This document shows, piece after piece, positions 16,829 through 25,247 of a stretch of DNA of 64,000 nt. The notes below the pieces were generated by a model. It was not told where the DNA came from, did not search any database, and saw nothing but the letters and a program-made list of their open reading frames with translations. A program made the translations under genes and the position numbers. Origin of the DNA: Paenibacillus timonensis (GTDB lineage: Bacteria > Bacillota > Bacilli > Paenibacillales > Paenibacillaceae); NCBI RefSeq assembly GCF_009725205.1, contig NZ_WNZY01000016.1, positions 1 through 64,000 on the forward strand, written 5' to 3'. Position 1 is the first letter of the stretch; each line of letters begins with the position of its first letter.

Positions 16829-17832
16829 CCGCCGATCTGTGACATCCGGCGGGTCGTCGGGGTGTGGCTCTGCTGTTTATGCTCCAGCGCCAACGCCATT
16901 TCATGGTTTTTCGGCTTAGCGCCCAGCGCCTTCAGGAACAAGGAGCGGATGCCGTCGCGGTCGCCAGCCGCCGCAAATGGGCGAACGTGGAGCTCATCCG
17001 ACCAATACAAGCAGGCTTTGATATGTCCGTCGGCAGTCAAGCGCAGCCGGTTACAGTTGTCGCAGAAATGCTCGCTGACCGGATGAATTAACCCGAACGT
17101 ACCGGCCGCGCCAGCGATCCGGCGGCTTTCCGCCGGCCCGTTGCCGCGAGGGCCTTCGACCGCCTCCACCTCCCAGCCCGATTCACGGCACACGTCTTCC
17201 ACGGCCGTCAGGGGCAAGTAGGTTTGGCGCCAGGTCTCGCTGGCACTGCCGATCGGCATGTATTCGATAAAGCGCACATGCAGCGGTCGGTCAATGGTTA
17301 GCGCGAGAAAATCGCGGATCTCGTCCTCATTGACTCCTTTCATTAGGACCACGTTCAGCTTGATTGGCTCGAAGCCAACCTCGACGGCGGCCTGGATTCC
17401 TTCCAGCACCTTCTCCACCTCACCGCCGCGAGTAATCATGGCAAAACGGTCCTGTCGCAGCGAATCCAAGCTGATGTTCACCCGCTTCAATCCCGCTTGC
17501 TTCAGCAACTCCGCTTTTTTGGCCAGGAACATCCCGTTCGTAGTCAATGCAATATCTTCAATGCCCGGAATGGCCGAGAGCATAGCGACAAGTTGTTCCA
17601 AATCCTTACGCACCAGCGGTTCTCCGCCGGTTAGCCGAATCTTACGGAGGCCCATCGGAGCAAGAGCCGATACCGTCTCGGCAATTTCTTCGTAGCTCAT
17701 GATTTCTTCATGCGGTTGAAAAACCATTCCCTCGGCAGGCATGCAGTAGACGCAGCGCAAATTACAACGGTCGGTGACCGAAATGCGCAGGTAATCGTGC
17801 TTTCGCCCAAAAGGGTCAAGCAGTTGCTCCAT
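16825..17832 (-). CDS. moaA: GTP 3',8-cyclase, first step of molybdenum cofactor synthesis
   Basis: Radical SAM enzyme that rearranges GTP for cyclic pyranopterin formation. The N-terminal cluster motif is Cys23-x3-Cys27-x2-Cys30 (CNLRCVYC). The C-terminal second cluster is C-x2-C-x13-C in [10 protein letters not shown]…KACL. The chain ends in the functionally important Gly-Gly. The ATG at 17832 is chosen because AAAGGAGG lies 8 nt upstream; the longer frame adds 11 residues without a site. It converges on mobA with overlapping stops (16825–16828). No other moa/moe genes are in the window. Confidence 0.96.
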   Translation of the reverse strand: MEQLLDPFGRKHDYLRISVTDRCNLRCVYCMPAEGMVFQPHEEIMSYEEIAETVSALAPMGLRKIRLTGGEPLVRKDLEQLVAMLSAIPGIEDIALTTNGMFLAKKAELLKQAGLKRVNISLDSLRQDRFAMITRGGEVEKVLEGIQAAVEVGFEPIKLNVVLMKGVNEDEIRDFLALTIDRPLHVRFIEYMPIGSASETWRQTYLPLTAVEDVCRESGWEVEAVEGPRGNGPAESRRIAGAAGTFGLIHPVSEHFCDNCNRLRLTADGHIKACLYWSDELHVRPFAAAGDRDGIRSLFLKALGAKPKNHEMALALEHKQQSHTPTTRRMSQIGG

Positions 17833-17960
17833 GTGTACGCCTCCTTTCTTTCCTAAGTGCTTCAAATTTTATATATATTCAACCAGGTAGTCAATGCGTT
17901 GACACACACTGTTCAAGTATATTCTGTGGCGGACGATGATACAATGAAAGTAGAGTAAAG

Positions 17961-18004
17961 TGTAAAAAAGATCACATAAAAGCGCTTACATTGTAAGGTA
18001 TAAT
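17961..18004 (+). promoter_or_regulatory. Fnr-type class II promoter
   Basis: TGTAA-N6-TCACA (17961–17976) matches the Bacillus Fnr box TGTGA-N6-TCACA at 9 of 10 positions. TATAAT follows at 17999–18004 with no –35 element. The box centre is about 42 nt before the expected start near 18011, the spacing of Fnr-activated promoters. A 9-bp inverted repeat CGCTTACAT/ATGTAAGCG (17983–17991 with 18007–18015) spans the –10. Confidence 0.6.
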
Positions 18005-18010
18005 TCATGT

Positions 18011-18098
18011 AAGCGATACGTGATCCCCCTTAATCATGTGTCGGTATATGCATTCGAGATGATTTCCGACAACTTTTAAGGAAGTCATCTTTTTTTTT
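18011..18098 (+). ncRNA. Putative Fnr-activated small RNA or short leader
   Basis: The interval from the predicted start (about 18011) to the end of the terminator at 18098 is about 88 nt. It has no plausible reading frame. It contains a C-rich segment GATCCCCCTTAATC (18022–18035), complementary to AAGGGGG ribosome sites and reminiscent of the C-rich loops of the Bacillales sRNA RoxS/RsaE. If the terminator is partial, the same transcript would extend into the torD-like gene. Confidence 0.45.
18057..18098 (+). terminator. Terminator upstream of the torD-like gene
   Basis: AGATGATTTCC pairs with GGAAGTCATCT (one mismatch) and is followed by eight T residues. It lies far from any upstream plus-strand gene, so it must end a transcript starting in this gap. 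Confidence 0.8.
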
Positions 18099-18107
18099 GG
18101 TCTATAG

Positions 18108-18133
18108 GATCGGAAGCTTACTTTTGAACAACC
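18108..18133 (+). repeat. Extra right-end copy of the 96-nt-core element
   Basis: A 26-nt sequence matching the right end of the full element at 18293–18318 with one mismatch, placed directly before that element. Confidence 0.7.
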
Positions 18134-18144
18134 GCTTTAATTAA

Positions 18145-18318
18145 GGTTCGAAAAGTCAGGTTATGAGCACCGAGAAGGTTGGATGAAGCTAGGGAGTGAG
18201 TAGCGGAGCGTAGCTGGAGGCTACGTGAGCAACGGAAGGACCGGCTGAATTCAAGATTCGACGTCGATTCTACTTCTTCGCAATAACCTCGTGATCGGAA
18301 GCTGACTTTTGAACAACC
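18145..18318 (+). repeat. Structured dispersed element, copy A
   Basis: A 96-nt core (18172–18267) matches the core at 53694–53789 with only five differences. Two of them are in the loop of a CGTAGC/GCTACG hairpin whose stem is unchanged. The flanking arms AAAAGTCAG (18151–18159) and CTGACTTTT (18302–18310) are complementary but unrelated in sequence to the arms of copy B. The element ends about 4 nt before the ribosome site of the torD-like gene. Function unknown: RNA element or mobile repeat. Confidence 0.8.
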
Positions 18319-18339
18319 TATACAGGGAGATGAATTCAG

Positions 18340-19035
18340 ATGGCTATGCTGTTCAAACCTTTGGTCTACACACAGGAGCAGGTTCAGTGGCTTGAAACTC
18401 GGGGGATGGTTTATCAGTTGTTGATGGACTTTCTGAGTCGTCCGCCGCGGATGTCTTTGATTGCTCAGTGGCGTCGCAAGGTGGAACAGAACCCGAAGGC
18501 GGCAGTTAGCCAGGGCGGACAAAGGCTCAAGGCCTATCTGGAGAGCATCCCCGAAGAGGATTTTCGCAGCGTTTGCCATCAAGCAGCGAGGGAATTCGAG
18601 CGCTTGTTTACGGGCCGTGAGGCGGTGATCCCATCATGCGAGAGCTTGTTTCGCAGTCGCCTAGAAGGGTCAAGTGCTTTGGCTTGCAGCGCCGAAGTCC
18701 GCAAGGTGTACATGGAGAACGCGGTTGTGTTCAATAAATTGAACGGGGAACGCGACGATCATATCGCGCTGGAGCTGGAATTTATGGCGGTGCTGGCCGA
18801 AGGAATGCTGGCCAAAGCCAATCTGCAGCAAAGCTGCCTGGCGCTGGCGGACGCACAGATCCACTTCCTGGAAACCCATTTGCTGAAGTGGGCACAGCCG
18901 TTTGCCAAAGAAGTGTTGAAAGCCACGAATAGCCCGCTCTTTACCGGACTGGCTGAAATGATGGATGAATTTCTGGTTAACGATCTTCAGCAGCTTCGCG
19001 CTTGGCGGGAAAGCCAGTCGCCGGCGATGGGATAG
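18340..19035 (+). CDS. TorD/DmsD-family molybdoenzyme assembly chaperone
   Basis: 231-residue, mostly helical, cysteine-poor cytoplasmic protein. It resembles the TorD family that inserts cofactor into, and protects, DMSO-reductase-type enzymes. Supporting features are the N-terminal RGMVYQLLMDFLSRPP segment, the ALELEFMAVLAEGM helix (family pattern E-x-x-F-M) and the C-terminal HLLKWAQPFAKEV segment with the FLxxHLxxWxxxF pattern. GGGAG precedes the ATG. Molybdenum genes moaA and mobA lie just upstream and a molybdoenzyme 8.5 kb away. An Fnr-type promoter, a terminator and a structured repeat precede it, suggesting oxygen-dependent control. The client enzyme is not adjacent. Confidence 0.83.
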   Translation: MAMLFKPLVYTQEQVQWLETRGMVYQLLMDFLSRPPRMSLIAQWRRKVEQNPKAAVSQGGQRLKAYLESIPEEDFRSVCHQAAREFERLFTGREAVIPSCESLFRSRLEGSSALACSAEVRKVYMENAVVFNKLNGERDDHIALELEFMAVLAEGMLAKANLQQSCLALADAQIHFLETHLLKWAQPFAKEVLKATNSPLFTGLAEMMDEFLVNDLQQLRAWRESQSPAMG

Positions 19036-19052
19036 ATGGAATAAGGCAACGC

Positions 19053-19098
19053 AAAGGACCTCAACTTCCGCATCAATGCGGGGTTGAGGTCCTTTTTT
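19053..19098 (+). terminator. Terminator of the torD-like gene
   Basis: GGACCTCAAC pairs with GTTGAGGTCC around a small inner hairpin, followed by TTTTTT. Confidence 0.93.
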
Positions 19099-19260
19099 GA
19101 TAGTCGGCATGATCTCTAACGCGGACCACGGGGCTTATTTGAGCCAATCTCCCCGTGTAGCGATTCTAACGCTTGGGACAGAGCTTATTATCCAATTTAG
19201 CGGCCCAAATCCGCTGTTTTGAACAGAATAGAGTTGCGTCGTTACAATCGGGGCGGTTTG

Positions 19261-19300
19261 AAAAGACGGCGCAGGATATACTACCCTGCGCCGTCTTTTT
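19261..19300 (-). terminator. Terminator of the RND operon
   Basis: AAAAGACGGCGCAGG pairs with CCTGCGCCGTCTTTTT around a short loop. T runs on both strands allow bidirectional use. Confidence 0.92.
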
Positions 19301-19307
19301 GCTGTTA

Positions 19308-22300
19308 TTACTCCGCTTCTTTGGCCGACAAATCGCGACGGCGGAATTTCATCAAGAATTCGTACACGATCGGCACGATGACCAGCGTGAGCAGCGTCGA
19401 GCTGATCAGGCCGCCGATGACGGTGATGCCGAGCCCGCGCGAGATGATCCCTGCGCTGTGCTCCCAGCCGAAGACCAGCGGCAGCAGTGCGCCGATCGTT
19501 GCCAAGGCGGTCATCAGAATCGGACGAAGCCGCGTCGTACCCGCTTCCAGCAATGCTTCTCGGGTCGATAAACCTTCGCGCTCCTTATGGATAACGCGGT
19601 CGATCAGCACGATCGCGTTGGTGACGACGATACCGATCAACATGAGCACGCCCATCAAGGCCGAGACGTTTAGCGTCTCTCCGCCGATCAGGAGACCTAC
19701 CATGGCTCCGATGACAATGAACGGCAGGGAGAACAGAATCGTAAACGGAGCCAGACCGCCGCCGAACGTGACGACGAGGACAAAGTAAACGATGGCGATG
19801 GCTGCCAGCATGGCGATGCCCAGTTGGCCAAACGTATCGTTAATCTGTTCGGTTACGCCGCCGAATTTCACGGTGACGCCGTCCGGCAGATCCAGCTTAT
19901 CGATTTTCTCCTGCAGGCTGGACGAGGCTTTTTGCACGTCGGTGGACGTGATTTTTGCACTGACTTCAACGACCATCTTCCCGTCGATCCGCATGATGGA
20001 ATCCGGGGAAGTGCCCTTTTCAACCTTTGCAACGTCCTTGATTGGGACTTGAATGCCCAGCGGCGAAGCCAAGGTTTCGTTCTCAATATCGGTGATGCTG
20101 TTATAAGTTTGGCTGTCCGTTTCGATATACACGTTGTATTTCTTGCCGTCGATCGCAACCTCTGTCAGGACCGGACGCTCGCGAACCGGGCTCAGCTTCA
20201 TGGCCAATTGGCCCGGCGTCAAGCCCAGGGAGCTCAGCTTCTCTTGGTCCGCAACCAAGGTGTACTGCTCATAGGTTTTCGAGAGGCTGGTATCGCCTTT
20301 TTCGAAGTTCTTCGTATCTTCTTTGATCAAAGCAAGGATTTGGTCCGATACCGGCTTGATTTGCTCCAGCTCATCTCCAAATACGTTGACACTAAGCGAA
20401 CCGCCGCCCAAACCACCGGTCATGAGTTCGGACATATCGCTCCACTCACCTTTCGGAAGCTCGGTTCGCAGACCTTCGATCAACTGTTCCTTCACATCGC
20501 TGAAATGATCGGTATCCGGATCATAGGCGATGTAGAACAAGGCTGAATTGGAGGAGCCCATTCCCAGTGGATTGTCGCCGCCAACGGAATACTGCATCTT
20601 GTCGACGCCAGGTTGATCCAAAATGTATTTCTCAACAATCAGCATATCCTTCTCCACATCTTCCAGTTGGGTTCCCGGTTCTGGGGAGTAGGTCGCCATT
20701 ACATATTTATCCTCTTGCTCAGGCAGGAAGCTGACGCCAACCAGCGGATACAGGAACAAGCTGCCAACCAGTAAGACGACCGCAAGCCCGAAGGTAATCA
20801 GCTTATGCGACAGCGACCATTCCAGAATACGCCGATAACCGCGGGCAATGCCTCTTGGCTTCTCGTCATGGTGGTGTGACTTACCGAGACCCTTGCGGAA
20901 CAGCGTATGCGCCAGCGCAGGCACGAGGGTGATAGCAACCAGCAACGAGGCCAGCAGCGAGAAGACCATCGTATAGGCAAACGGCTTGAACAATTCCCCG
21001 ACCATCCCGCTGACAAAAGCGAGCGGCAGGAACACGGCAATCGTGACGATTGTCGAAGACATAATCGGGACGAACATCTCCCGCGTTGCTTCAATGACCA
21101 GCTTGCTGCCCTTCAGCTTCTCGCCGGTCAAGGACAAACGGCGGTAAATGTTCTCGATCACGACGATCGAGTCGTCGACGACGCGGCCGATGGCAACGGT
21201 CATAGCGCCTAACGTCATCATGTTCAGCGTAATATCCATCTGCTTCAGGGCCAGAATGGCAATAAGCAGGGACAATGGAATCGAGATAATAGAAATAATG
21301 GTGGAACGGATGTTACGCAGGAAGATCAGGATGATCAACACGGCAAACAAGGCGCCAAACAGCGCTTTGGACAACATCGTGTTCACCGAGTCGGTGATCG
21401 GCTGACCTTGGTCGAGCAGGACCGTAAAGTTGATATGCTCGTATTGTTTGCCTAGAACTTTAGCTGCATCCTTGACCTGGTTGACAACGTCAACGGTATT
21501 GGCATCGTTGGACTTGACGATCTGAATGCCAATCGATTCCTCCCCATTGGTCCGGGAGATCGATTCGGCTTTGCCGATCGTTTCGATGTCGGCGATATCG
21601 CCAAGTTTGACGGTCGGGATGCCGGCCGGAACAGCGCCCATGGCTCCGCTAGCGTCAGCACCGGCAGCAGCGCCAGTAGAAGCGCCAGCAGCACCCGCTG
21701 CAGCACCTGTGCTGCCTGCAGGCATACCTGCCCCAGCTGCAGCTCCTCCAGCGGCCCCAGCTGTACCTGCTGAACTTGGGATGACCGGAATGGCCAAGTT
21801 TTCCAAGTCTTCTACGGTCGTGATGTTGCCGTCAACGACAACGGCTTTCTGGGATTGCTCCAGGCTGAACAATCCAAGCGGAACGCGGAGCGCGGAGCCC
21901 TGTACGATCCCCTTCACGGTATCTTCCGTCAGGCCCAGCTCTTTCAGCTTGGCCTGGTCGAACTTCAGGCTGACTTCACGAACGAATTGGCCGGCGATTT
22001 GTACTGAAGCGACGCCGTCCAGATCCTCAAGTGCAGGTTTGATGTCGTTCTCCGTAATCCGGGTCAAATCCTCGAGACTGCCGGATTCTTTATCCGATAA
22101 ACTGAGGGAAACGACCGGCATGGAACTCAAACTGAACCGGGTAATTTGCGGCTTCTGCGCGTCTTCGGGAAGCTGCACATCGTTCAGCGCTTCGCGAACG
22201 GCCGCGGTGGCATTGTCTAGGTTCATGCCATATTCGAATTCAATGATCAGCGAGGCGGCGTTCTCCATCGAAGTGGAGGTGACTGTCTTTACGCCGTCGA

Positions 22301-22523
22301 CATTATGCAGCCGCGTCTCCAGCGGCTTGGTGATCTCCTCAACCACGCCCTCCGGTGCGGCCCCAGGATATACGGCTGTTACACTAAGGTAAGGCACGTC
22401 GATGTTCGGAATGGTTTCCTGCTTCATGGTCAGACCGCTGTACAAACCCACGGCGGTAACGATCACCGTGAGCAGCCAGATCGCGAACTTATTGCGCAAG
22501 GAAAATTGAATGATACTCTTCAT
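19308..22523 (-). CDS. RND-family efflux permease (SwrC/AcrB type)
   Basis: 1071-residue proton-driven exporter of the AcrB/HAE1 superfamily, closest in type to B. subtilis SwrC (surfactin self-resistance). The order is TM1 at 10–30, a first large outer domain, TM2–6 (LFGALFAVLIILIFLRN…TLNMMTLGAMTVAIGRVVDDSIVVIENI with the paired acidic relay residues), TM7, a second outer domain and TM8–12. A Gly/Ala-rich low-complexity insert occupies about residues 250–300 in the first outer domain. GAGGAG lies about 13 nt before the ATG. It follows a TetR regulator gene by 42 nt and ends at a strong terminator. No membrane-fusion protein is adjacent, as usual for Gram-positive members. Confidence 0.93.
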   Translation of the reverse strand: MKSIIQFSLRNKFAIWLLTVIVTAVGLYSGLTMKQETIPNIDVPYLSVTAVYPGAAPEGVVEEITKPLETRLHNVDGVKTVTSTSMENAASLIIEFEYGMNLDNATAAVREALNDVQLPEDAQKPQITRFSLSSMPVVSLSLSDKESGSLEDLTRITENDIKPALEDLDGVASVQIAGQFVREVSLKFDQAKLKELGLTEDTVKGIVQGSALRVPLGLFSLEQSQKAVVVDGNITTVEDLENLAIPVIPSSAGTAGAAGGAAAGAGMPAGSTGAAAGAAGASTGAAAGADASGAMGAVPAGIPTVKLGDIADIETIGKAESISRTNGEESIGIQIVKSNDANTVDVVNQVKDAAKVLGKQYEHINFTVLLDQGQPITDSVNTMLSKALFGALFAVLIILIFLRNIRSTIISIISIPLSLLIAILALKQMDITLNMMTLGAMTVAIGRVVDDSIVVIENIYRRLSLTGEKLKGSKLVIEATREMFVPIMSSTIVTIAVFLPLAFVSGMVGELFKPFAYTMVFSLLASLLVAITLVPALAHTLFRKGLGKSHHHDEKPRGIARGYRRILEWSLSHKLITFGLAVVLLVGSLFLYPLVGVSFLPEQEDKYVMATYSPEPGTQLEDVEKDMLIVEKYILDQPGVDKMQYSVGGDNPLGMGSSNSALFYIAYDPDTDHFSDVKEQLIEGLRTELPKGEWSDMSELMTGGLGGGSLSVNVFGDELEQIKPVSDQILALIKEDTKNFEKGDTSLSKTYEQYTLVADQEKLSSLGLTPGQLAMKLSPVRERPVLTEVAIDGKKYNVYIETDSQTYNSITDIENETLASPLGIQVPIKDVAKVEKGTSPDSIMRIDGKMVVEVSAKITSTDVQKASSSLQEKIDKLDLPDGVTVKFGGVTEQINDTFGQLGIAMLAAIAIVYFVLVVTFGGGLAPFTILFSLPFIVIGAMVGLLIGGETLNVSALMGVLMLIGIVVTNAIVLIDRVIHKEREGLSTREALLEAGTTRLRPILMTALATIGALLPLVFGWEHSAGIISRGLGITVIGGLISSTLLTLVIVPIVYEFLMKFRRRDLSAKEAE

Positions 22524-22565
22524 AAGCGGGTTTCTGCTCCTCTCTTTCTATGGGTGAACAATGAT

Positions 22566-23474
22566 TTACGAGTACTGGATATAAACCTGATGCAGCTGCT
22601 CCAGTTCTGCCGAACGAGGGGCTAGCTCCGGGATCGCAGCCAAATTGGCCAGCATTCCTTTGATGATGGCGCGGCGCGGGCGAAGCTCCAAGACTTCATG
22701 CTCGAGAATTTGCAGGGCTTCCAGCGCCTCCTGCTGCCTGTCCGGGTCGGCGATGGCGTCGCCAATCGCATCGCGGATTGCCTTGATCGTAACCAAAGGA
22801 TGCTGCTGCAAATCCAAACTGCCCGGAGCGCCTTCGGACATGAGCCGCAGCGTCTCTTCGGAGATTAGCGGGACCGGGCGATTGTTCAACTGATGCTGCG
22901 CCGAGAGGTCGAGCAACTCCATGAGGTGCTCGGCCATCCGTTCCGGTGAAGCGGAAACATGGGGCTCGAACAGCAAACGGACATAAATGCCGACCATGCC
23001 ATAAGCGATCGTTAACAGATCGCCCGTGTACGGCTCGATCTTCGGCCCGTAGACCGCTTCCAGCTTGTTCTTGCCGTGCCGTAACAGCTTGGCGTTGTGG
23101 GCTTGGACTGCCGCCGGCTCCTTGTACGGTGTGCCGTTCTTATGCCAGTCCTGGAATTGCATGATCAGGAATTCACGCAACTCAAGCACCAGTTCGAGCA
23201 TCACGACCAGTTGGCGCCGGAGTTTCTCTCTTGGCGTCAACCCTTGCTGCATCTCTACCTGTGTCAGATGGTCGAGCAGCAGCTGGTAGCAGTAGTCGAA
23301 CAAGCTCTGCTCCAGTTCCTCCTTCGATTTGAAGTGAAGGTACAGGCTACCCTTGGACATCCCGCAGGCTTCGGCGATCTCCTGCATCGATGTGGCGGAC
23401 GAGCCCTTGGCCGCAAACAGCTGCATGGCAGCTCGTAATATCAGCTTCTTCTTGTCGATGGATGGTTGAGACAA
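22566..23474 (-). CDS. TetR/AcrR-family regulator of the RND gene
   Basis: N-terminal TetR helix-turn-helix (ILRAAMQLFAAKGSSATSMQEIAEACGMSKGSLYLHFKSKEEL) and an unusually long ligand domain giving about 302 residues. The open frame begins at a TTG at 23531, but that codon sits at the predicted transcription start. I therefore prefer the TTG at 23474, which has AAAGGGGG 11 nt upstream; this start is uncertain. The gene precedes the RND permease in one operon. An inverted repeat at the promoter suggests autoregulation. The inducer is unknown. Confidence 0.85.
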   Translation of the reverse strand: MSQPSIDKKKLILRAAMQLFAAKGSSATSMQEIAEACGMSKGSLYLHFKSKEELEQSLFDYCYQLLLDHLTQVEMQQGLTPREKLRRQLVVMLELVLELREFLIMQFQDWHKNGTPYKEPAAVQAHNAKLLRHGKNKLEAVYGPKIEPYTGDLLTIAYGMVGIYVRLLFEPHVSASPERMAEHLMELLDLSAQHQLNNRPVPLISEETLRLMSEGAPGSLDLQQHPLVTIKAIRDAIGDAIADPDRQQEALEALQILEHEVLELRPRRAIIKGMLANLAAIPELAPRSAELEQLHQVYIQYS

Positions 23475-23515
23475 AAAGTGCCGAACCCCCTTTCTCTGAC
23501 TCGTGGGTTCTCGTT

Positions 23516-23565
23516 TTGACTTATTGGTCAATTTTGATTATAGTACAAAGCCCAAGCGGATACAA
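23516..23565 (-). promoter_or_regulatory. Promoter and operator of the TetR–RND operon
   Basis: On the minus strand TTGTAT (23565–23560), a 17-nt spacer and TATAAT (23542–23537) form a promoter. The palindrome TTGAC-N6-GTCAA (23516–23531) covers the expected start of transcription, a usual site for a TetR-type repressor. Confidence 0.7.
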
Positions 23566-23665
23566 ATCGGCGCACGAGTAGATTTTTCCCTTTCACCAGT
23601 AGGAAGAATTCGAACGTTCATGTAGAATATAATCAAGCATCATTAGAAAAAGAAGGAGTACAACG

Positions 23666-25174
23666 ATGAGACGGGGACTTCAAATCATTTTCATCGCCGC
23701 GATTTTATTTGCTTTCTATTTTTTCGGATTTGGCGTCTTCGGTAAATTCGGCGGTACGCTCGTTAGTATTTTTCAAACCTTGACCGTCATCACGATTGGT
23801 CTCGCCATATTTATGGAGAACCGCAATCCGTCCAGCACCGTGGCTTGGATTATCGTACTTGCTCTGCTGCCGGTTGTTGGGCTCTTGCTCTATTTTTTGC
23901 TGGGACAAAACTATTTCAAACGGCGCAAATTCGATAAAAAAGCGGAACAGGACCGCCTCAGCTACGAGCGGATCGACCGCAGCGGTCACCCGTTGCCCCG
24001 CGACTTGTCGCAGTTCAGCCCCGGCCAGCAGCGTTTATTGCATCTGTCTCAGCGTTTGGCTCGCACGCCTTATTCGATGGCGACCCGCACGCAGGTACTG
24101 ACTAACGGGGAAGAGACGTTCACCAATCTGCTGCGCGAGCTCAAAAAAGCCGAGCATCATATCCACATGGAATATTACATATATCGTGCCGACGACATCG
24201 GGCGGGAAATCCAGAAGACGTTGATGGAGAAGGCACGAGCCGGTGTTGAGGTGCGTTTTATGTTTGACGCCGTCGGCAGCATCGGTTTGCCTAAATCATT
24301 TATCGCGGAGCTGCGGGAGGCCGGAGTTAAGGTGGGCATTTACGGACAAATGCGTTTTCTGGCCCTGTCGAGCCGGGTCAATTACCGTAACCACCGCAAG
24401 ATCGTCGTTATCGACGGTAATACTGGATTTATCGGCGGACTTAACGTTGGTGACGAATATTTGAGCCGCAGCAAAACCTATGGCTTCTGGCGCGACACGC
24501 ACATGCTGGTCAAAGGGGAGGCGGTTCGGTCGCTGCAGATCATTTTCCTGCAGGACTGGCAGTACGTCACCGGGGAGAAAATTATGGATCTAGCCTACCT
24601 GTCCCCGGAGCTTGAGCAGGGGTGCAGCGGCGCGGTACAAATCGTGCCAAGCGGCCCGGACAACGAAAGCCGGACGCTCAAGAACATCTTCTTCGCGATG
24701 ATCTCGTCGGCGAAAAAGTCGGTGTGGCTGGCGACGCCGTATTTTATCCCGGATGAAGATATCTTGACCGCGCTGCGTGTGGCCGGCTTATCGGGGATCG
24801 ATGTGCGCATCCTGTTCCCAGCTAAACCGGATAAATGGCTGCCGTTTCTGGCGTCTCATTCCTATTTCCCTTCGTTGCTGGAGGTTGGAGTGAAAATTTT
24901 CGAATACGAAAAGGGTTTTCTGCATTCCAAACTGCTGATCGTGGACGGGGAAGTGGCTACGGTCGGCACGGCCAATATGGATATGCGCAGCTTTCATTTG
25001 AATTTCGAGGTCAATGCGCTCTTGGTGCAAAGCGACAGCGTCGCCAAGGTCGTGAACAATTTCGAGCGTGACCTGCTGTCGGCAAAACTGATCGACAAGC
25101 ATGATTTCATGAATAAGAGAATTCTGGTGCGCCTTGCGGAATCCGCGGCCCGTCTGTTGTCTCCGCTGCTGTAA
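23666..25174 (+). CDS. cls: Cardiolipin synthase
   Basis: Membrane phospholipase-D-type enzyme that joins two phosphatidylglycerol molecules into cardiolipin. It is 502 residues long with two N-terminal hydrophobic spans (about 7–27 and 36–77). Two HKD motifs follow: HRKIVVIDGNTGFIGG (near residue 238) and HSKLLIVDGEVATVGTANMD (near 417). AAGAAGGAG precedes the ATG. It stands alone between the divergent TetR–RND operon and fni. Confidence 0.96.
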   Translation: MRRGLQIIFIAAILFAFYFFGFGVFGKFGGTLVSIFQTLTVITIGLAIFMENRNPSSTVAWIIVLALLPVVGLLLYFLLGQNYFKRRKFDKKAEQDRLSYERIDRSGHPLPRDLSQFSPGQQRLLHLSQRLARTPYSMATRTQVLTNGEETFTNLLRELKKAEHHIHMEYYIYRADDIGREIQKTLMEKARAGVEVRFMFDAVGSIGLPKSFIAELREAGVKVGIYGQMRFLALSSRVNYRNHRKIVVIDGNTGFIGGLNVGDEYLSRSKTYGFWRDTHMLVKGEAVRSLQIIFLQDWQYVTGEKIMDLAYLSPELEQGCSGAVQIVPSGPDNESRTLKNIFFAMISSAKKSVWLATPYFIPDEDILTALRVAGLSGIDVRILFPAKPDKWLPFLASHSYFPSLLEVGVKIFEYEKGFLHSKLLIVDGEVATVGTANMDMRSFHLNFEVNALLVQSDSVAKVVNNFERDLLSAKLIDKHDFMNKRILVRLAESAARLLSPLL

Positions 25175-25247
25175 CACGGGCGGGCAAGGGTTGGCGATAG
25201 TCGACCGGCGTATTTTTAGGGTGAGGTAAAGAAGGAGGGTCTTCGGC

